Below, in pieces: positions 1-8,668 of a stretch of DNA of 64,000 nt; the stretch's first letter is position 1, and the number at the start of each line of letters is the position of its first letter. The translations under genes were made by a program, and so were the position numbers. The notes beneath the pieces were generated by a model. That model searched no databases, had not been told where the DNA came from, and was given only the letters and a program-made list of their open reading frames with translations. This DNA is from Streptomyces chartreusis (GTDB lineage Bacteria > Actinomycetota > Actinomycetes > Streptomycetales > Streptomycetaceae): positions 9,548,001 through 9,612,000 of the forward strand of contig NZ_CP023689.1 in the NCBI RefSeq assembly GCF_008704715.1, in the 5' to 3' direction.

Positions 1-1443
1 GGTCCTCGTCGAACGCATCAGCAGGGTGCTGGTGAGGTTGACGCCGTCGAGTTCGCTGGTGTCGGCGCGCGTGATCAGCTGGGCGACCCGAGCCCGGGCG
101 CAGGCCTCCACCGCCGGCGGCGCGGTCGCGTTGGTGCCGGTGCCGATCACCAGGGACACCTCCGGGTCGGCGGCCAGTCGGGCGGCGGCCGCGGCGGCCC
201 CCTTCGCCGTTCCGCCGTCGTCGGCGGTGCGCAGCACGAGATCGAAGGCGCGTCCCGCGGTGGCGTTGTGTTCGCTCACCGCCACCCGGGCACCGCGCTC
301 ATGGGCCGTGAACGCGCCGTCCGACCGCTCGCCGAGGAGACCGATCACCCGCCGCGGCAACGCCCCGGTCCCGGTGGCGCCGGACGAGGTCGAGCGGCCC
401 CAGCGCCACCAACTGCCCACACCCGCCGCGCTCACGCCCAGCACCGCCCCTCCGGCGGCCAGCACCCGGCGCCGAGAAGTCGGTTCCGCCGCCGACACCA
501 CGGCGGCCTGCGTCACGGCGTCCGCCCACCCGTCCACCGGCGCCCCGTCGGCGACCGTGCCCTGCGGCACCGGCAGCTCCAGCACCCGTGCGGCGCGAGC
601 CGCCACCAGCGCGGGCAACCCCTCCGGCAGCCAGCCCTGCTCGTCGAACTCACCCAACCGGTCCCGGAGTTCACCGACCGACGGCCGCTGCTCCGGATCC
701 TTCGCCAGACACCGCCGTACGATCCCGTCGAGCGCGTCGGGCACCGAGTCCAGGTCGGGGTCCTCGTGCACGGTCCGGTACAGCACCCCGGCCGCGCCGC
801 CGACCCCGAACACCGGCCGGCCGGTGGCCGCGTGGGCGAGGACGCAGCCCAGCGAGAAGACGTCGCTCGCCGGACCCACCGTGCTGCCCCGGGCCTGCTC
901 GGGCGAGAGGTATCCGGGGGAGCCGATGACCGAACCGTCGGCGGTGAGCGCGGTCACGCCGACCGCGCGGGCGATGCCGAAGTCGATCAGACGCGGCCCG
1001 TCCGCCGCGAGCAGGATGTTGGCGGGCTTCACGTCCCGGTGGACGAGCCCGCACGCGTGAACCCCCGCCAAGGCCTCCGCCAGAGCGGCGCCCAGACAGA
1101 GCAACTGCGCCGTCGGCCAAGGGCCGTTGCGGGCGATGGCCTCGGCGAGGGAGGGCCCCGGCACATAGGCGGTGGCCAGCCACGGGGAGCGGGCCTCGGC
1201 GTCGGCGGCGAGGACGGGCACGGTCCAGCGGGACCTCAGCCGCGCCGCCAGTTCCGTCTCGCGCCGGAAGCGGGCCCGAAAGCCCGGATCGCCGGCGTGC
1301 TCGGACCGGATCGACTTCAGGGCACACCAAGTCCCGTGCGGGGAGCGCGCCAGATACACCACGCCCATCCCGCCCGCGCCGAGCCGGGCGGCCAGCCGGT
1401 AGCCGCCGATCACCGACGGGTCGGAAGGCAGCAGCCGATCCAT
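1..1443 (-). CDS. Ser/Thr protein kinase fused to a type I solute-binding domain (partial)
   Basis: Hanks-type kinase that runs off the left edge; 481 residues are visible and the C-terminus is missing. The kinase domain fills about residues 10-270: glycine loop GAGGMGVVY, catalytic HRDVKPANILL, DFG in IDFGIARA, and SPEQARG in the activation segment. A basic stretch then leads to one membrane segment (about 320-345), followed by the start of a branched-chain-amino-acid-type periplasmic binding fold. The ATG at 1443 has AAGGGGG upstream. It sits 93 nt downstream of a paralogous kinase on the same strand, so the two probably share an operon. Sensing of a small extracellular ligand is inferred from the domain architecture. 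The effectors are unknown. Confidence 0.9.
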   Translation of the reverse strand, partial: MDRLLPSDPSVIGGYRLAARLGAGGMGVVYLARSPHGTWCALKSIRSEHAGDPGFRARFRRETELAARLRSRWTVPVLAADAEARSPWLATAYVPGPSLAEAIARNGPWPTAQLLCLGAALAEALAGVHACGLVHRDVKPANILLAADGPRLIDFGIARAVGVTALTADGSVIGSPGYLSPEQARGSTVGPASDVFSLGCVLAHAATGRPVFGVGGAAGVLYRTVHEDPDLDSVPDALDGIVRRCLAKDPEQRPSVGELRDRLGEFDEQGWLPEGLPALVAARAARVLELPVPQGTVADGAPVDGWADAVTQAAVVSAAEPTSRRRVLAAGGAVLGVSAAGVGSWWRWGRSTSSGATGTGALPRRVIGLLGERSDGAFTAHERGARVAVSEHNATAGRAFDLVLRTADDGGTAKGAAAAAARLAADPEVSLVIGTGTNATAPPAVEACARARVAQLITRADTSELDGVNLTSTLLMRSTRT

Positions 1444-1536
1444 GGCACGGACCCCCTTTCCGTCTCCCTTCCCGGCCCCGCCCCGATCCCGCGGCCGGCT
1501 CCACCGGAACCGGCCCGGGACCGGGCGTCAGGCCTG

Positions 1537-3771
1537 TCAGCTCTGAACATTCCCCGCGTTCTGAAGATCCTGGAGCGACCCCAGCTGACGGAACCGCCCG
1601 TCGCGCACTTCGTGCACATAGGTACTGCGCAGCCACCCCTCGCTGCTGCTCTGGAACTGGTGATAGGCACCGAAAGCGTAAGTCCGGTCCATGCCCTGGT
1701 ACTTGACCTTCGCCAGCCGCTCGCCGAGTTCGGCCCGCACCGGCCGGGCGCCAGACCGCTTCGGCACCGTCCGGGCGAACTCGCCCAGCAGCATGCGCAC
1801 CGAGTCGTACGCCTCCGCGGCGAACGGTTCCGGAGCGGCCCCGTAACGCTTGCGCCAAGCGGAGGTGAAGTCCCGCGCGGCCTTGGTGCCGAGGGCGGAC
1901 GGGTCGACCGCGGAGTCGACCACGTACCAGCCCTCGCCCGCGGCCCCCGCACGGACCGGGAAGTCCGTGCCGTACAGGAGGTGCTGCATCCAGCGCGGGC
2001 CCTCGAACCCGGCCGCGGCCAGCTGACGGGCCGCCGCCACGGTCGCGTCCATCGGGCCGAGGTAGGCGAAGGCGGTGACCCCACCGGCGAGCAGCGCGCG
2101 CACCGCGTCCGGGCCGTCGCCCGTCTCCTCGGCCACGACCTGGGGCACCACCTGGGCACCGAGCGCGTCCCGCCACTGCTGCACCAGCAGGGTGGCCTGG
2201 TCCTGGATGGTCGTGCCGCCGGAGCGGTCCAGGACCACGCCGATACGTCCCAGCCGTTTGGTGACCATGGCGTGCAGGGCGATCCAGCCGCCGAGCGCGG
2301 TGTGCGCCGCGCCGGTCTGGAAGGACGCGCTGGGCGAGGTCACGAAGTAGTCCTGCTGACCGGTGGTGCTCGACACATGGGTCAGTCCGGCCTGGCCGTA
2401 GACCTTCGCGGCGGACCGCATCGGGAGCTCGGTGACCGGTCCGAGGACGGCGACCACGTCCCGGTCCGCGGTGAACCGACGGGCCACGTCCTGGGCGCCG
2501 GCCGCGTCGCCCTGATCCCGTCCGACCCGGACCTTCAGGTCGTAGGCGCGCTCCGGGTCGGCGTTGTGCTGGGCGACGGCGAGCCGGGCGGCGCGTTCAC
2601 TGACCCGGCTGACCAGCGCCGTGGACTCGGTGACGTGCACGCCCAGGACATACACCGGACGAGCCTTGCCGGGCGGCGCCTTGTCGTCGTCGCGGGTCGC
2701 GAGCACCGCGGCGCCCGCACCTCCCGCGGCGAGCAGCAACGCCCCACCGGCCAGCAGCAGTCGGCGCCGGCTGGGGCGCCGGTCCACCGCGTCCTGCGGT
2801 TCGTCCTCGGCGGCTGCCGGTGCCGCGGCGGACTCGTCCAGTTCGGTCGGCTCGATGTCGGGCAGCGCGAGGCCCTCGGCGGAACGGGCGGCGATCATAC
2901 GGGCGACCGAGTCGGGAAGAACCGGGACACTGTCCCGCACGGGCGCCTCGGCGGCCTCGTCCGTCTCGCCGCCCTCGGCCAGCAGACCCCGCAGCTCCAC
3001 GGCCGTCGGCCGCTCGCCCGGCTCCTTGGAGAGGCAACGGGCCACCAGCGCCCGGGAGTCGTCCTCGATGCCGGCGAGCGCGGGTTCGTCGTGGACGGTG
3101 CGGTACAGCAGGGCGTCGGGCGTGCCGCTGCCGAAGGGCGGACGGCCGGTCAGCGCGTACGCCAGGACTCCGCCGAGCGAGAAGACGTCGCTCGCGGCCG
3201 TGGCCGGTTCACCCCGGGCCTGCTCGGGGGAGAGGAAGCCGGGACTGCCGACGACCATGCCGGACGCCGTGAGGGCCGTGTCGTCGTCGGCCCGCGCCAC
3301 TCCGAAGTCGATCAGCCGGGGGCCGTCCAGGGCCAGCAGTACGTTGCCGGGCTTCACGTCCCGGTGGACCAGCCCGGCCGCGTGCAGGTCCGCCAGGGCG
3401 TCGGCCAGCAGCCGGCCCAGAGAACGTGCGGTGGCGACGGGCAGCGGACCGTGCTCGGCGACGGCCTCGACGAGCGAGGGACCGGGAACGAACGCGGTCG
3501 CAAGCCATGGCTCGGCCGCCTCCGCGTCCGCGCCGAGCACGGGCACCACCCAACGGCTCGTCACCCGCCGGGCCAGCTCGGCCTCGCGTGCGAACCGCGC
3601 CCGGAAATCGGGGTCGTCGGCGCTCTCGCCCCGGATCACCTTGACGGCGGCGAGGGTGCCGTCGTCGTCACGCCCCAGGTACACCACGCCCATGCCGCCC
3701 GCGCCGAGCCGCCGCAGCAGCCGGAAGCCGGCGATGCGCGACGGGTCGGTGGGCCTCAGCGGTTCACTCAT
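1537..3771 (-). CDS. Ser/Thr protein kinase fused to a type I solute-binding domain
   Basis: A 744-residue membrane kinase. The N-terminal kinase domain (about 15-275) has GAGGMGVVY at 23-31, AVKVIRG with the ATP-binding lysine, HRDVKPGNVLL, IDFGVARAD and SPEQARG. An acidic, Ala-rich linker leads to a single membrane segment (RRRLLLAGGALLLAAGG, about 335-360). The remaining 390 residues are a LivJ-like binding domain (YVLGVHVTES, AVLGPVTELP, TFAYLGPMD-like segments). It has no PASTA repeats, unlike PknB. The ATG at 3771 overlaps the upstream lipoprotein stop by 8 nt, so translation is probably coupled. Family knowledge supports ligand-controlled phosphorylation; the ligand is not predictable here. 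An in-frame start 16 codons upstream lies inside the lipoprotein gene and is less likely. Confidence 0.93.
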   Translation of the reverse strand: MSEPLRPTDPSRIAGFRLLRRLGAGGMGVVYLGRDDDGTLAAVKVIRGESADDPDFRARFAREAELARRVTSRWVVPVLGADAEAAEPWLATAFVPGPSLVEAVAEHGPLPVATARSLGRLLADALADLHAAGLVHRDVKPGNVLLALDGPRLIDFGVARADDDTALTASGMVVGSPGFLSPEQARGEPATAASDVFSLGGVLAYALTGRPPFGSGTPDALLYRTVHDEPALAGIEDDSRALVARCLSKEPGERPTAVELRGLLAEGGETDEAAEAPVRDSVPVLPDSVARMIAARSAEGLALPDIEPTELDESAAAPAAAEDEPQDAVDRRPSRRRLLLAGGALLLAAGGAGAAVLATRDDDKAPPGKARPVYVLGVHVTESTALVSRVSERAARLAVAQHNADPERAYDLKVRVGRDQGDAAGAQDVARRFTADRDVVAVLGPVTELPMRSAAKVYGQAGLTHVSSTTGQQDYFVTSPSASFQTGAAHTALGGWIALHAMVTKRLGRIGVVLDRSGGTTIQDQATLLVQQWRDALGAQVVPQVVAEETGDGPDAVRALLAGGVTAFAYLGPMDATVAAARQLAAAGFEGPRWMQHLLYGTDFPVRAGAAGEGWYVVDSAVDPSALGTKAARDFTSAWRKRYGAAPEPFAAEAYDSVRMLLGEFARTVPKRSGARPVRAELGERLAKVKYQGMDRTYAFGAYHQFQSSSEGWLRSTYVHEVRDGRFRQLGSLQDLQNAGNVQS

Positions 3772-4696
3772 CGCGAGCCTCCGCGTCGTCGCTGCCGTCC
3801 TTGCCCTCGGCGCCGTCACGTGCCGTGTTGCCGCCGATGCTGTCGATCTCGGCGGCCGTGTAGGCCACGCCCTGCGCCACCTGGGAGGCGATCCGGGACG
3901 CCTCCTCGTCGGTGTGGCCCGCTCCGATACGGTCCGTCGCGGCCACGGTCACCGGACCGAGCCGGTACTTGAACCAGTCGAAGGGCAGCGCGCCCTTGAT
4001 GCCGTCGACGAGTAACTCCCCGCTCTCGATGAGGTCGTCGTCGGTGACGCCGTTACGCGCCTCGGAGAACGGATCGGCCCGGGAGTACAGTCCGCGCACC
4101 TGCTCGGTGGCGTTCAACCGCTGGTTCGGGCAGCGGAGCGCCTCCTCCAACGACACGGCCATGTCCCGGCGCGCGGCCGTGGTGTCCTTGTGGACGGTGA
4201 CCGTCATGGACACCTGCACCGGCCCCTTGCCCTCGCCGGCCGGCAGCTCGAATCGCCGGGTGAGGCTGGCCAACGCCGTGTCGGGCAGTGGCTGTCGCTG
4301 CCACACGCAGTCCTCGTCGAGCACCGCCCACTCGCCCGGATCACTCTCGTACGGCTGCGCCTTGCGGAAACCGGAACCGAAGTTGTCCGCCCGCGGGGTG
4401 AGCCCGCGAACGAACGTGACCGCCTCGGACCGTGTCCGCGGCGCCAGCTCTTCGGCCATCGTGTACGGCTCGTCCTCGGCGACGGCAGCCGCCGACGGAT
4501 CCGCACCGTCCGCCGGGGCCGTGGGATCGGCACGGCCCGCCGAAGCGGAGGAGCCGGCGCCGTCCGAGCCGCTCGTGCCGCTGCGCGCCGAACCCTTCTT
4601 CCCTTCGCCGGCGGAACCCCCGTCCGCCCCGCTCGTACACCCGGCCAGCAGCAGTGTCCCCGCCACCGCCGCCACGACCGGTCTCCACTCGGTCAT
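3764..4696 (-). CDS. Predicted lipoprotein, first gene of the kinase operon
   Basis: A 310-residue secreted lipoprotein of unrecognised family. The start at 4696 gives a short signal peptide with lipobox LLAGC (Cys20). A low-complexity Gly/Ser/Asp linker (about 21-75) precedes a globular part of about 230 residues. Longer in-frame starts upstream would bury the signal peptide and are rejected. Its stop codon overlaps the start of the kinase at 3771, so it is co-translated with a kinase that has an extracellular binding domain. A role as an accessory ligand-binding or cell-surface partner of the kinase is inference from this coupling only. Confidence 0.85.
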   Translation of the reverse strand: MTEWRPVVAAVAGTLLLAGCTSGADGGSAGEGKKGSARSGTSGSDGAGSSASAGRADPTAPADGADPSAAAVAEDEPYTMAEELAPRTRSEAVTFVRGLTPRADNFGSGFRKAQPYESDPGEWAVLDEDCVWQRQPLPDTALASLTRRFELPAGEGKGPVQVSMTVTVHKDTTAARRDMAVSLEEALRCPNQRLNATEQVRGLYSRADPFSEARNGVTDDDLIESGELLVDGIKGALPFDWFKYRLGPVTVAATDRIGAGHTDEEASRIASQVAQGVAYTAAEIDSIGGNTARDGAEGKDGSDDAEARDE

Positions 4697-5207
4697 TCCA
4701 GCCCCCCACCCGTATGGATGCGCTCCCGCCGTCGCGGCGGTACGTATGGAGGAAGTGTGACGCACGTGAGGCTGTCCCGAACACCAACTCAACTGCTCTG
4801 CACCGGACTTGACGCAACGACACGGTCCGGTCGCGGTGATGTCGCCGAGTCGTGACGGTCGGGACGGGCCGGCGGACGGGCGCTTGCCGGACGAGCGCCG
4901 ACGGACGCCCGTCGCCGCTCCCGGTGTCCGCCCGCCATCCAGGCCCACGCAGGTCGGCGCGTGCCTCCCCGGACAGCCGGACCGAGGAGCCCCACGAGCA
5001 CTCCGAACAATCTCGCCCTGCCCAGCCGCCACCAACCCTGATCTGCCCTTCTCCCTCCCCGTCCCACCCCCGCTGCCATCGCCCGCCGAGCGCTCACGGT
5101 TGCTTCGCAGCCCACCCCGGCCCTAGGGTGAATGCGCTTTCATTCGGGTGTCGGCGCATCGCGCGGCCGGCACGGAACGGGGGATCGATCATGAAGGGCG
5201 CCGCATC
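4697..5207. other. Intergenic region between divergent lipoprotein and LacI regulator genes
   Basis: About 510 bases with no convincing gene; short open frames here lack ribosome sites and family features. It must hold the promoter for the kinase operon (leftward) and for the LacI-family gene (rightward). The only clear site is the near-palindrome at 5129-5142. Confidence 0.6.
5129..5142. promoter_or_regulatory. LacI-family operator, probable autoregulation site
   Basis: TGAATGCGCTTTCA is a 14-bp palindrome centred on CG with one mismatch, the usual shape of a LacI-family operator. It lies 66 bp upstream of the LacI-type regulator start at 5208. A related copy, TGTATGCGCTTACA, lies in front of the sugar ABC operon at 8612-8625. 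The shared pattern is TGNATGCGCTTNCA. Confidence 0.65.
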
Positions 5208-6293
5208 GTGAACGCCACACCCACGGTGTACGACGTCGCCGAGCGCTCCGGCGTGTCCATCGCGACCGTGTCCAGGGTGTACCGGAACCCCGACTCCGTA
5301 CGGGCCGCCACCCGTGAACGCGTCATGGCCGCGGCCCGGGAACTGGGCTACGTGCCCAGCGGCAACGCCCGCGGCCTCGCCAGCCGCTCCACCGGCGTCC
5401 TCGGCCTCTGCTTCCCGGACTACGCCGACCCCGGCACCGCGGACATCGAGGACGACGACGCGGCCATGCTCTACTCCGACCAGATCATCCGGGGCATGGA
5501 ACGCGCCGCCCGCCGCCACGGCTACGCCCTGCTGATCGCCGCGTCGCTCGAAGGCGGCCCGGAGAGCCTCGTCGCCAAGGTGGCCGGCCGGGTCGACGGC
5601 TTCGCGGTGCTCGCGCGGACCGTACCGACGGAAGAGCTGGAGGTGATCTCCCGTCGCCAGCCGGTCGTCATGCTGGCCGGACCGCGCGCGGATCCCTCCC
5701 TGGACCACCTCGACCATGTGGAGGTCGCCAACGAGGACGGCCAGTACGAGCTGTCCCGGCACCTCCTGAACGATCACGGACTGCGCCGACTCGCCTACAT
5801 CGGCGTCGACGAGTCGTCCCCGGACGTGGAAGCCCGCTTCCGGGGCTTTCGCCGGGCGTGCGCGGAGGCCGGCGTCGACGCCGGAACACAACCCGCGCTG
5901 CGCATGCCGATGATGACGCAGGCGGAGGGCGCCCGCGCGGCCGACCTGCTGTGCGATGCCACCGGCGAACGCCCCGAGGCATTCGTCTTCGCCAACGACC
6001 AGATGGCCGTGGGTGCGCTCCAGGCACTCGAACGCCGCGGGGTACGCGTGCCGGACGACATCGCCGTCACCGGCTTCGACGGCATCCCCCTCAGCCGCAT
6101 CGTCCGCCCGTCCCTGACGACCGTGCGCCAGCCCATGGTGCGCCTGGGCGAACAGGCCGCGGAACTCCTGATCGACCGCCTGCGCGGCGAGGCCGGCGCG
6201 GACCCGGTGTCCCTGATGCTCCCGGTGAGCCTGGCCCGCCGGGCGAGCTGCGGGTGCCAGGAGGCGGGGCCGGGCACTTTCGGCGCGGTCTGA
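5208..6293 (+). CDS. LacI-family transcriptional regulator
   Basis: A 361-residue DNA-binding repressor of the LacI/GalR family. The N-terminal helix-turn-helix and hinge helix are clear (TVYDVAERSGVSIATVSRVY, then SGNARGLASRST). The sugar-binding core follows (about 62-345), with the FANDQMAVGALQALE and DIAVTGFDGIPLS segments typical of the family. The GTG at 5208 is preferred: AAGGG lies 9 bases upstream and the protein then begins at the helix-turn-helix. An ATG further upstream would add 20 unrelated residues. Operators at 5129-5142 and at 8612-8625 suggest it controls itself and the ABC importer starting at 8669, with a beta-glucoside-type sugar as probable effector (inference). Confidence 0.93.
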   Translation: MNATPTVYDVAERSGVSIATVSRVYRNPDSVRAATRERVMAAARELGYVPSGNARGLASRSTGVLGLCFPDYADPGTADIEDDDAAMLYSDQIIRGMERAARRHGYALLIAASLEGGPESLVAKVAGRVDGFAVLARTVPTEELEVISRRQPVVMLAGPRADPSLDHLDHVEVANEDGQYELSRHLLNDHGLRRLAYIGVDESSPDVEARFRGFRRACAEAGVDAGTQPALRMPMMTQAEGARAADLLCDATGERPEAFVFANDQMAVGALQALERRGVRVPDDIAVTGFDGIPLSRIVRPSLTTVRQPMVRLGEQAAELLIDRLRGEAGADPVSLMLPVSLARRASCGCQEAGPGTFGAV

Positions 6294-6332
6294 AAGCCCG
6301 GACGGCTTCGCTCCAACCCTCAGAATGCTGTC

Positions 6333-6815
6333 GTGGCCGAAGACGAGCAGAGCGACACAGAACCGCGTTCATTCCTGACGTGCGCGACGGAGGTGGCCCG
6401 GCTGCTGGGCGTCGAAGACGTCGCCGTCGAGCCGAACGACCGGCATGCCCGTCTCCTCGCCCACGCGGTGCGCAAGCCACTTCTCGAACGCGCGAGTCTG
6501 CCCGAGGAGTTGTTCGCCCCGTTGATGGCGGCATCCGTGTACGACCAGGATCCCAGCTTCTGTCGCTGGTTCGTCGAACCGGCGGTCTACGCATTCGGAC
6601 GCCGGCGTGTGATGGCAGCACTGGTCGACCACCTGCGGACCGGCACGGATGCCGAGCGAGCCGGTGCCGTGCGGGCCTGGTACTGCGCCCACGTCCCGCT
6701 GCACGCGGATCGCTCCCCGGCGTACGGATCCGGTGGGGTACGTGATCCCGCTCTGGACGAGGTGCGGGACGTCAAGGACGCATGGCTTGAGGCATTGTCT
6801 GCACGATCTGCTTGA
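6333..6815 (+). CDS. Hypothetical protein, small soluble helical
   Basis: A 160-residue acidic protein starting at GTG 6333, 39 bases after the LacI gene. No family is recognised. It is predicted mostly helical, without membrane segments or signal peptide. A central stretch (RRRVMAALVDHLRTGT, then AGAVRAWYCAH) resembles the helical repeats of HEAT-like or immunity-type proteins, but this is only an impression. It begins an island of three genes unrelated to sugar transport that separates the LacI regulator from its likely target operon. Confidence 0.6.
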   Translation: MAEDEQSDTEPRSFLTCATEVARLLGVEDVAVEPNDRHARLLAHAVRKPLLERASLPEELFAPLMAASVYDQDPSFCRWFVEPAVYAFGRRRVMAALVDHLRTGTDAERAGAVRAWYCAHVPLHADRSPAYGSGGVRDPALDEVRDVKDAWLEALSARSA

Positions 6816-6901
6816 AAGCACCCGCGCATCCGCCCAGGCCCATCCCGACCAGCACATCCGTCGCTGGGCCGCTGCGGCGGACCACGACGCACCTGAGCCC
6901 G

Positions 6902-7702
6902 TCAGTCCAACAGGGCCGCTGTGAACACCTCGCGGTGAGCCGCCAGCCACCCCTCGATGCGGTCCCAACGCCGCCAACCACCGCGTTCGGACAGCGCCCG
7001 GGTGTAGGCGGGGTCGCCGTCGGCCACTCGGTCGGCGACGAAGGCCCGACAGGATGCGGTGGCCTGTTCGATGACGCCCGGCAGTTCGGCACGGTCCTGC
7101 GGGGAGAGGCCGTAGCCGTCGGCGAGGATCCGCAGTCGCGTCGGGGCGTCCAACCCCGCGGGATGGTGAGCTGTCGCGGAGACGGGATCGAGCATGGGCA
7201 CCCAGTAGCGGGCGGTCATGGCGACGTCCCACACCGCCCGGCCGGGTGCCGCCATGTCGAAATCGATCAGGGCTACGGCACGGCCGTCTCGGAAGACGAC
7301 GTTCTCCGGGCAGACATCGTTGTGGCACAGCATCGTTCCGCCCGCCGGGTCGGCCAGGGACCGGGGCCACTCGGCGCCTGCGTCAACCGCGATGGCCGCA
7401 CTGACGTCGTGCAGCCGCCGCAGCAGACTGCCCACCGACCTCAACGCCGTCTCGGTCATCACCCAGCGCGGAAACGGCGGGAGAGCGACATCGCCGGGGA
7501 TGAAGGTCAACTGTTCGCGGCCGTTCGCGGTGACACCGACCGGCCTCGGAGCCGCGTCGAACCCGTGCTCCTCGAGCCCGAGGAGATGGGCATGGAGGGC
7601 GCGAGCGGTGTGCGGCGCTGGGCGCTCCACGAGGGCACCGCGGCGGAAGACCGCGCCCACGTTCACCATGCCACCGACCAGCGCTTCGCCCTCAGCCGTC
7701 AT
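6902..7702 (-). CDS. APH-family phosphotransferase
   Basis: A 266-residue protein of the aminoglycoside phosphotransferase/choline kinase fold. It shows the catalytic-loop motif LCHNDVCPENVVF (Brenner motif, HxDxxxxN-like) and the metal-binding IDFDMAAPG, followed by the helical C-terminal lobe. The ATG at 7702 places the protein start just before the first strand; an earlier in-frame start adds 27 residues of low plausibility. Many members in Streptomyces act on unknown small molecules, so antibiotic resistance should not be assumed. It is transcribed opposite to the sugar locus genes around it. Confidence 0.88.
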   Translation of the reverse strand: MTAEGEALVGGMVNVGAVFRRGALVERPAPHTARALHAHLLGLEEHGFDAAPRPVGVTANGREQLTFIPGDVALPPFPRWVMTETALRSVGSLLRRLHDVSAAIAVDAGAEWPRSLADPAGGTMLCHNDVCPENVVFRDGRAVALIDFDMAAPGRAVWDVAMTARYWVPMLDPVSATAHHPAGLDAPTRLRILADGYGLSPQDRAELPGVIEQATASCRAFVADRVADGDPAYTRALSERGGWRRWDRIEGWLAAHREVFTAALLD

Positions 7703-7775
7703 GCCGATCACGCTACCGCCAGGTCGGCCGTGTGTAGGGCGGTTCCGAAGCACCTGCGTCTGGCCTCGGATCACC

Positions 7776-8367
7776 TCACCCACCGTCGTCCCACGGCAGT
7801 GCGAGCGCCCCGATGCCGCCGCCGAGGCGGCCGTCGAGGGACGGCACCAGGTCGAGGAGGGCGGTCGCGGCGCCCCACAGACCGGCCACGCAGTCGCCAG
7901 CCGAGGACGTAGGTGTCACGGGATCCGATGCCGTGCAGGACATGCCCGGCGGGATCGGAAGGGAGGTCCGGGCGCAGGCCGGGTTCCGGGAGTCCTGGCG
8001 CCAGCGGCAGGATCGCCGCCGATCCGGGAAGGGGCAGCGGCAGATCCGAACCCCCGTCGGCGCGGCCGCCGTACCAGTGCCCGATCACGAAGCCGTGGCG
8101 GGCGCGGCCGTCGACCGGTAGCACCAGCAAAGCCGCGCAGCGTCCGCCGAGGGTGTCGTGGGAGATCTCCCGAACCCGGCAGCCGTCGCGCTCTTCGACG
8201 AGCCGGCCGAGCCGGGGTCGCGGAGGTATGCCGTCGGCGGCTTCCCTGCACCCGCGCCAGAAGGCGTCGAAGTCCGGCGGGGCGTCCGGTGCGCCGATGT
8301 TCAGCAGGTCGTCGAGGGTGCGGCCGTGCGTGGGATCGAAGTCGAAAGGGTGGCCGGCGAACGGCAT
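7776..8367 (-). pseudogene. Degraded acetyl-xylan esterase/cephalosporin-C deacetylase-like gene
   Basis: The N-terminal 150 residues read well as an AXE1-family esterase (FDAFWRG, GFVIGHWYGGR, SRDTYVLG). Around 7900 the frame is lost, and the continuation is found in the neighbouring frame (DCVAGLWGAATALLDLVPSL, then GGGIGALALPWDD). In that continuation the segment that should carry the nucleophile motif GGSFGG is shortened to RLGGGIG. A stop at 7776-7778 then removes the remaining half of the enzyme. One frameshift, one small internal deletion over the active serine and a C-terminal truncation make this a non-functional remnant. The small deletion is inferred by comparison with the remembered family motif. 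Confidence 0.75.
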
Positions 8368-8668
8368 GGGGCGACTGCGGGCAGCCGCGCGAGGCCTACC
8401 GCCCGGTGGGTCGCGGGAACGCTCGGGCAGCGGCGTCGATCACAGATGCTTTCCATGTGCATTGATCCGTCTTACGTTGCTGTCGCATCGATCGGGAGCG
8501 TGCGGTCGCGGCCGAACGGTGCCACGCGGGCCGTCCGTCGGGTGTCGCGCTCGTTACCGGAGTGTGACCATGACCCCTCTTGTCAGGCCCCGAACCGCTG
8601 CAACAGAGTGATGTATGCGCTTACAGACAGCGCATACATCTGCACCAGAGCTCAAGGAGGAGCCCTCC
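8368..8668. other. Promoter region of the sugar ABC operon
   Basis: About 300 bases without a gene, between the esterase remnant and the solute-binding protein. It holds the 31-bp inverted repeat at 8610-8640 and the ribosome site AAGGAGGAG before 8669. A weak -35-like TTGTCA occurs at 8580-8585; no convincing -10 was found. Confidence 0.5.
8610..8640. promoter_or_regulatory. Operator of the sugar ABC operon (perfect 11-bp inverted repeat)
   Basis: Arms GATGTATGCGC and GCGCATACATC are perfect complements separated by 9 bases. The left part, TGTATGCGCTTACA (8612-8625), matches the operator in front of the LacI gene at 10 or more of 14 positions. The right arm provides a second, opposed half-site. 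It lies 28 bp before the ABC solute-binding gene, where bound repressor would block transcription. Confidence 0.7.

Noticed and set aside
268..3972. Very long open frames antisense to the kinase operon, and similar ones antisense to other genes (for example 54480-58457, 13373-17185)
   Set aside because: In GC-rich DNA the antisense frames of real genes stay open. They are Arg/Pro/Gly-rich, have no family motifs, and the sense strand has clear domains.
7771..8367. The esterase-like frame as a functional 198-residue protein
   Set aside because: Its last 50 residues are an Arg-rich out-of-frame tail, while the true continuation is in the adjacent frame and is itself shortened.
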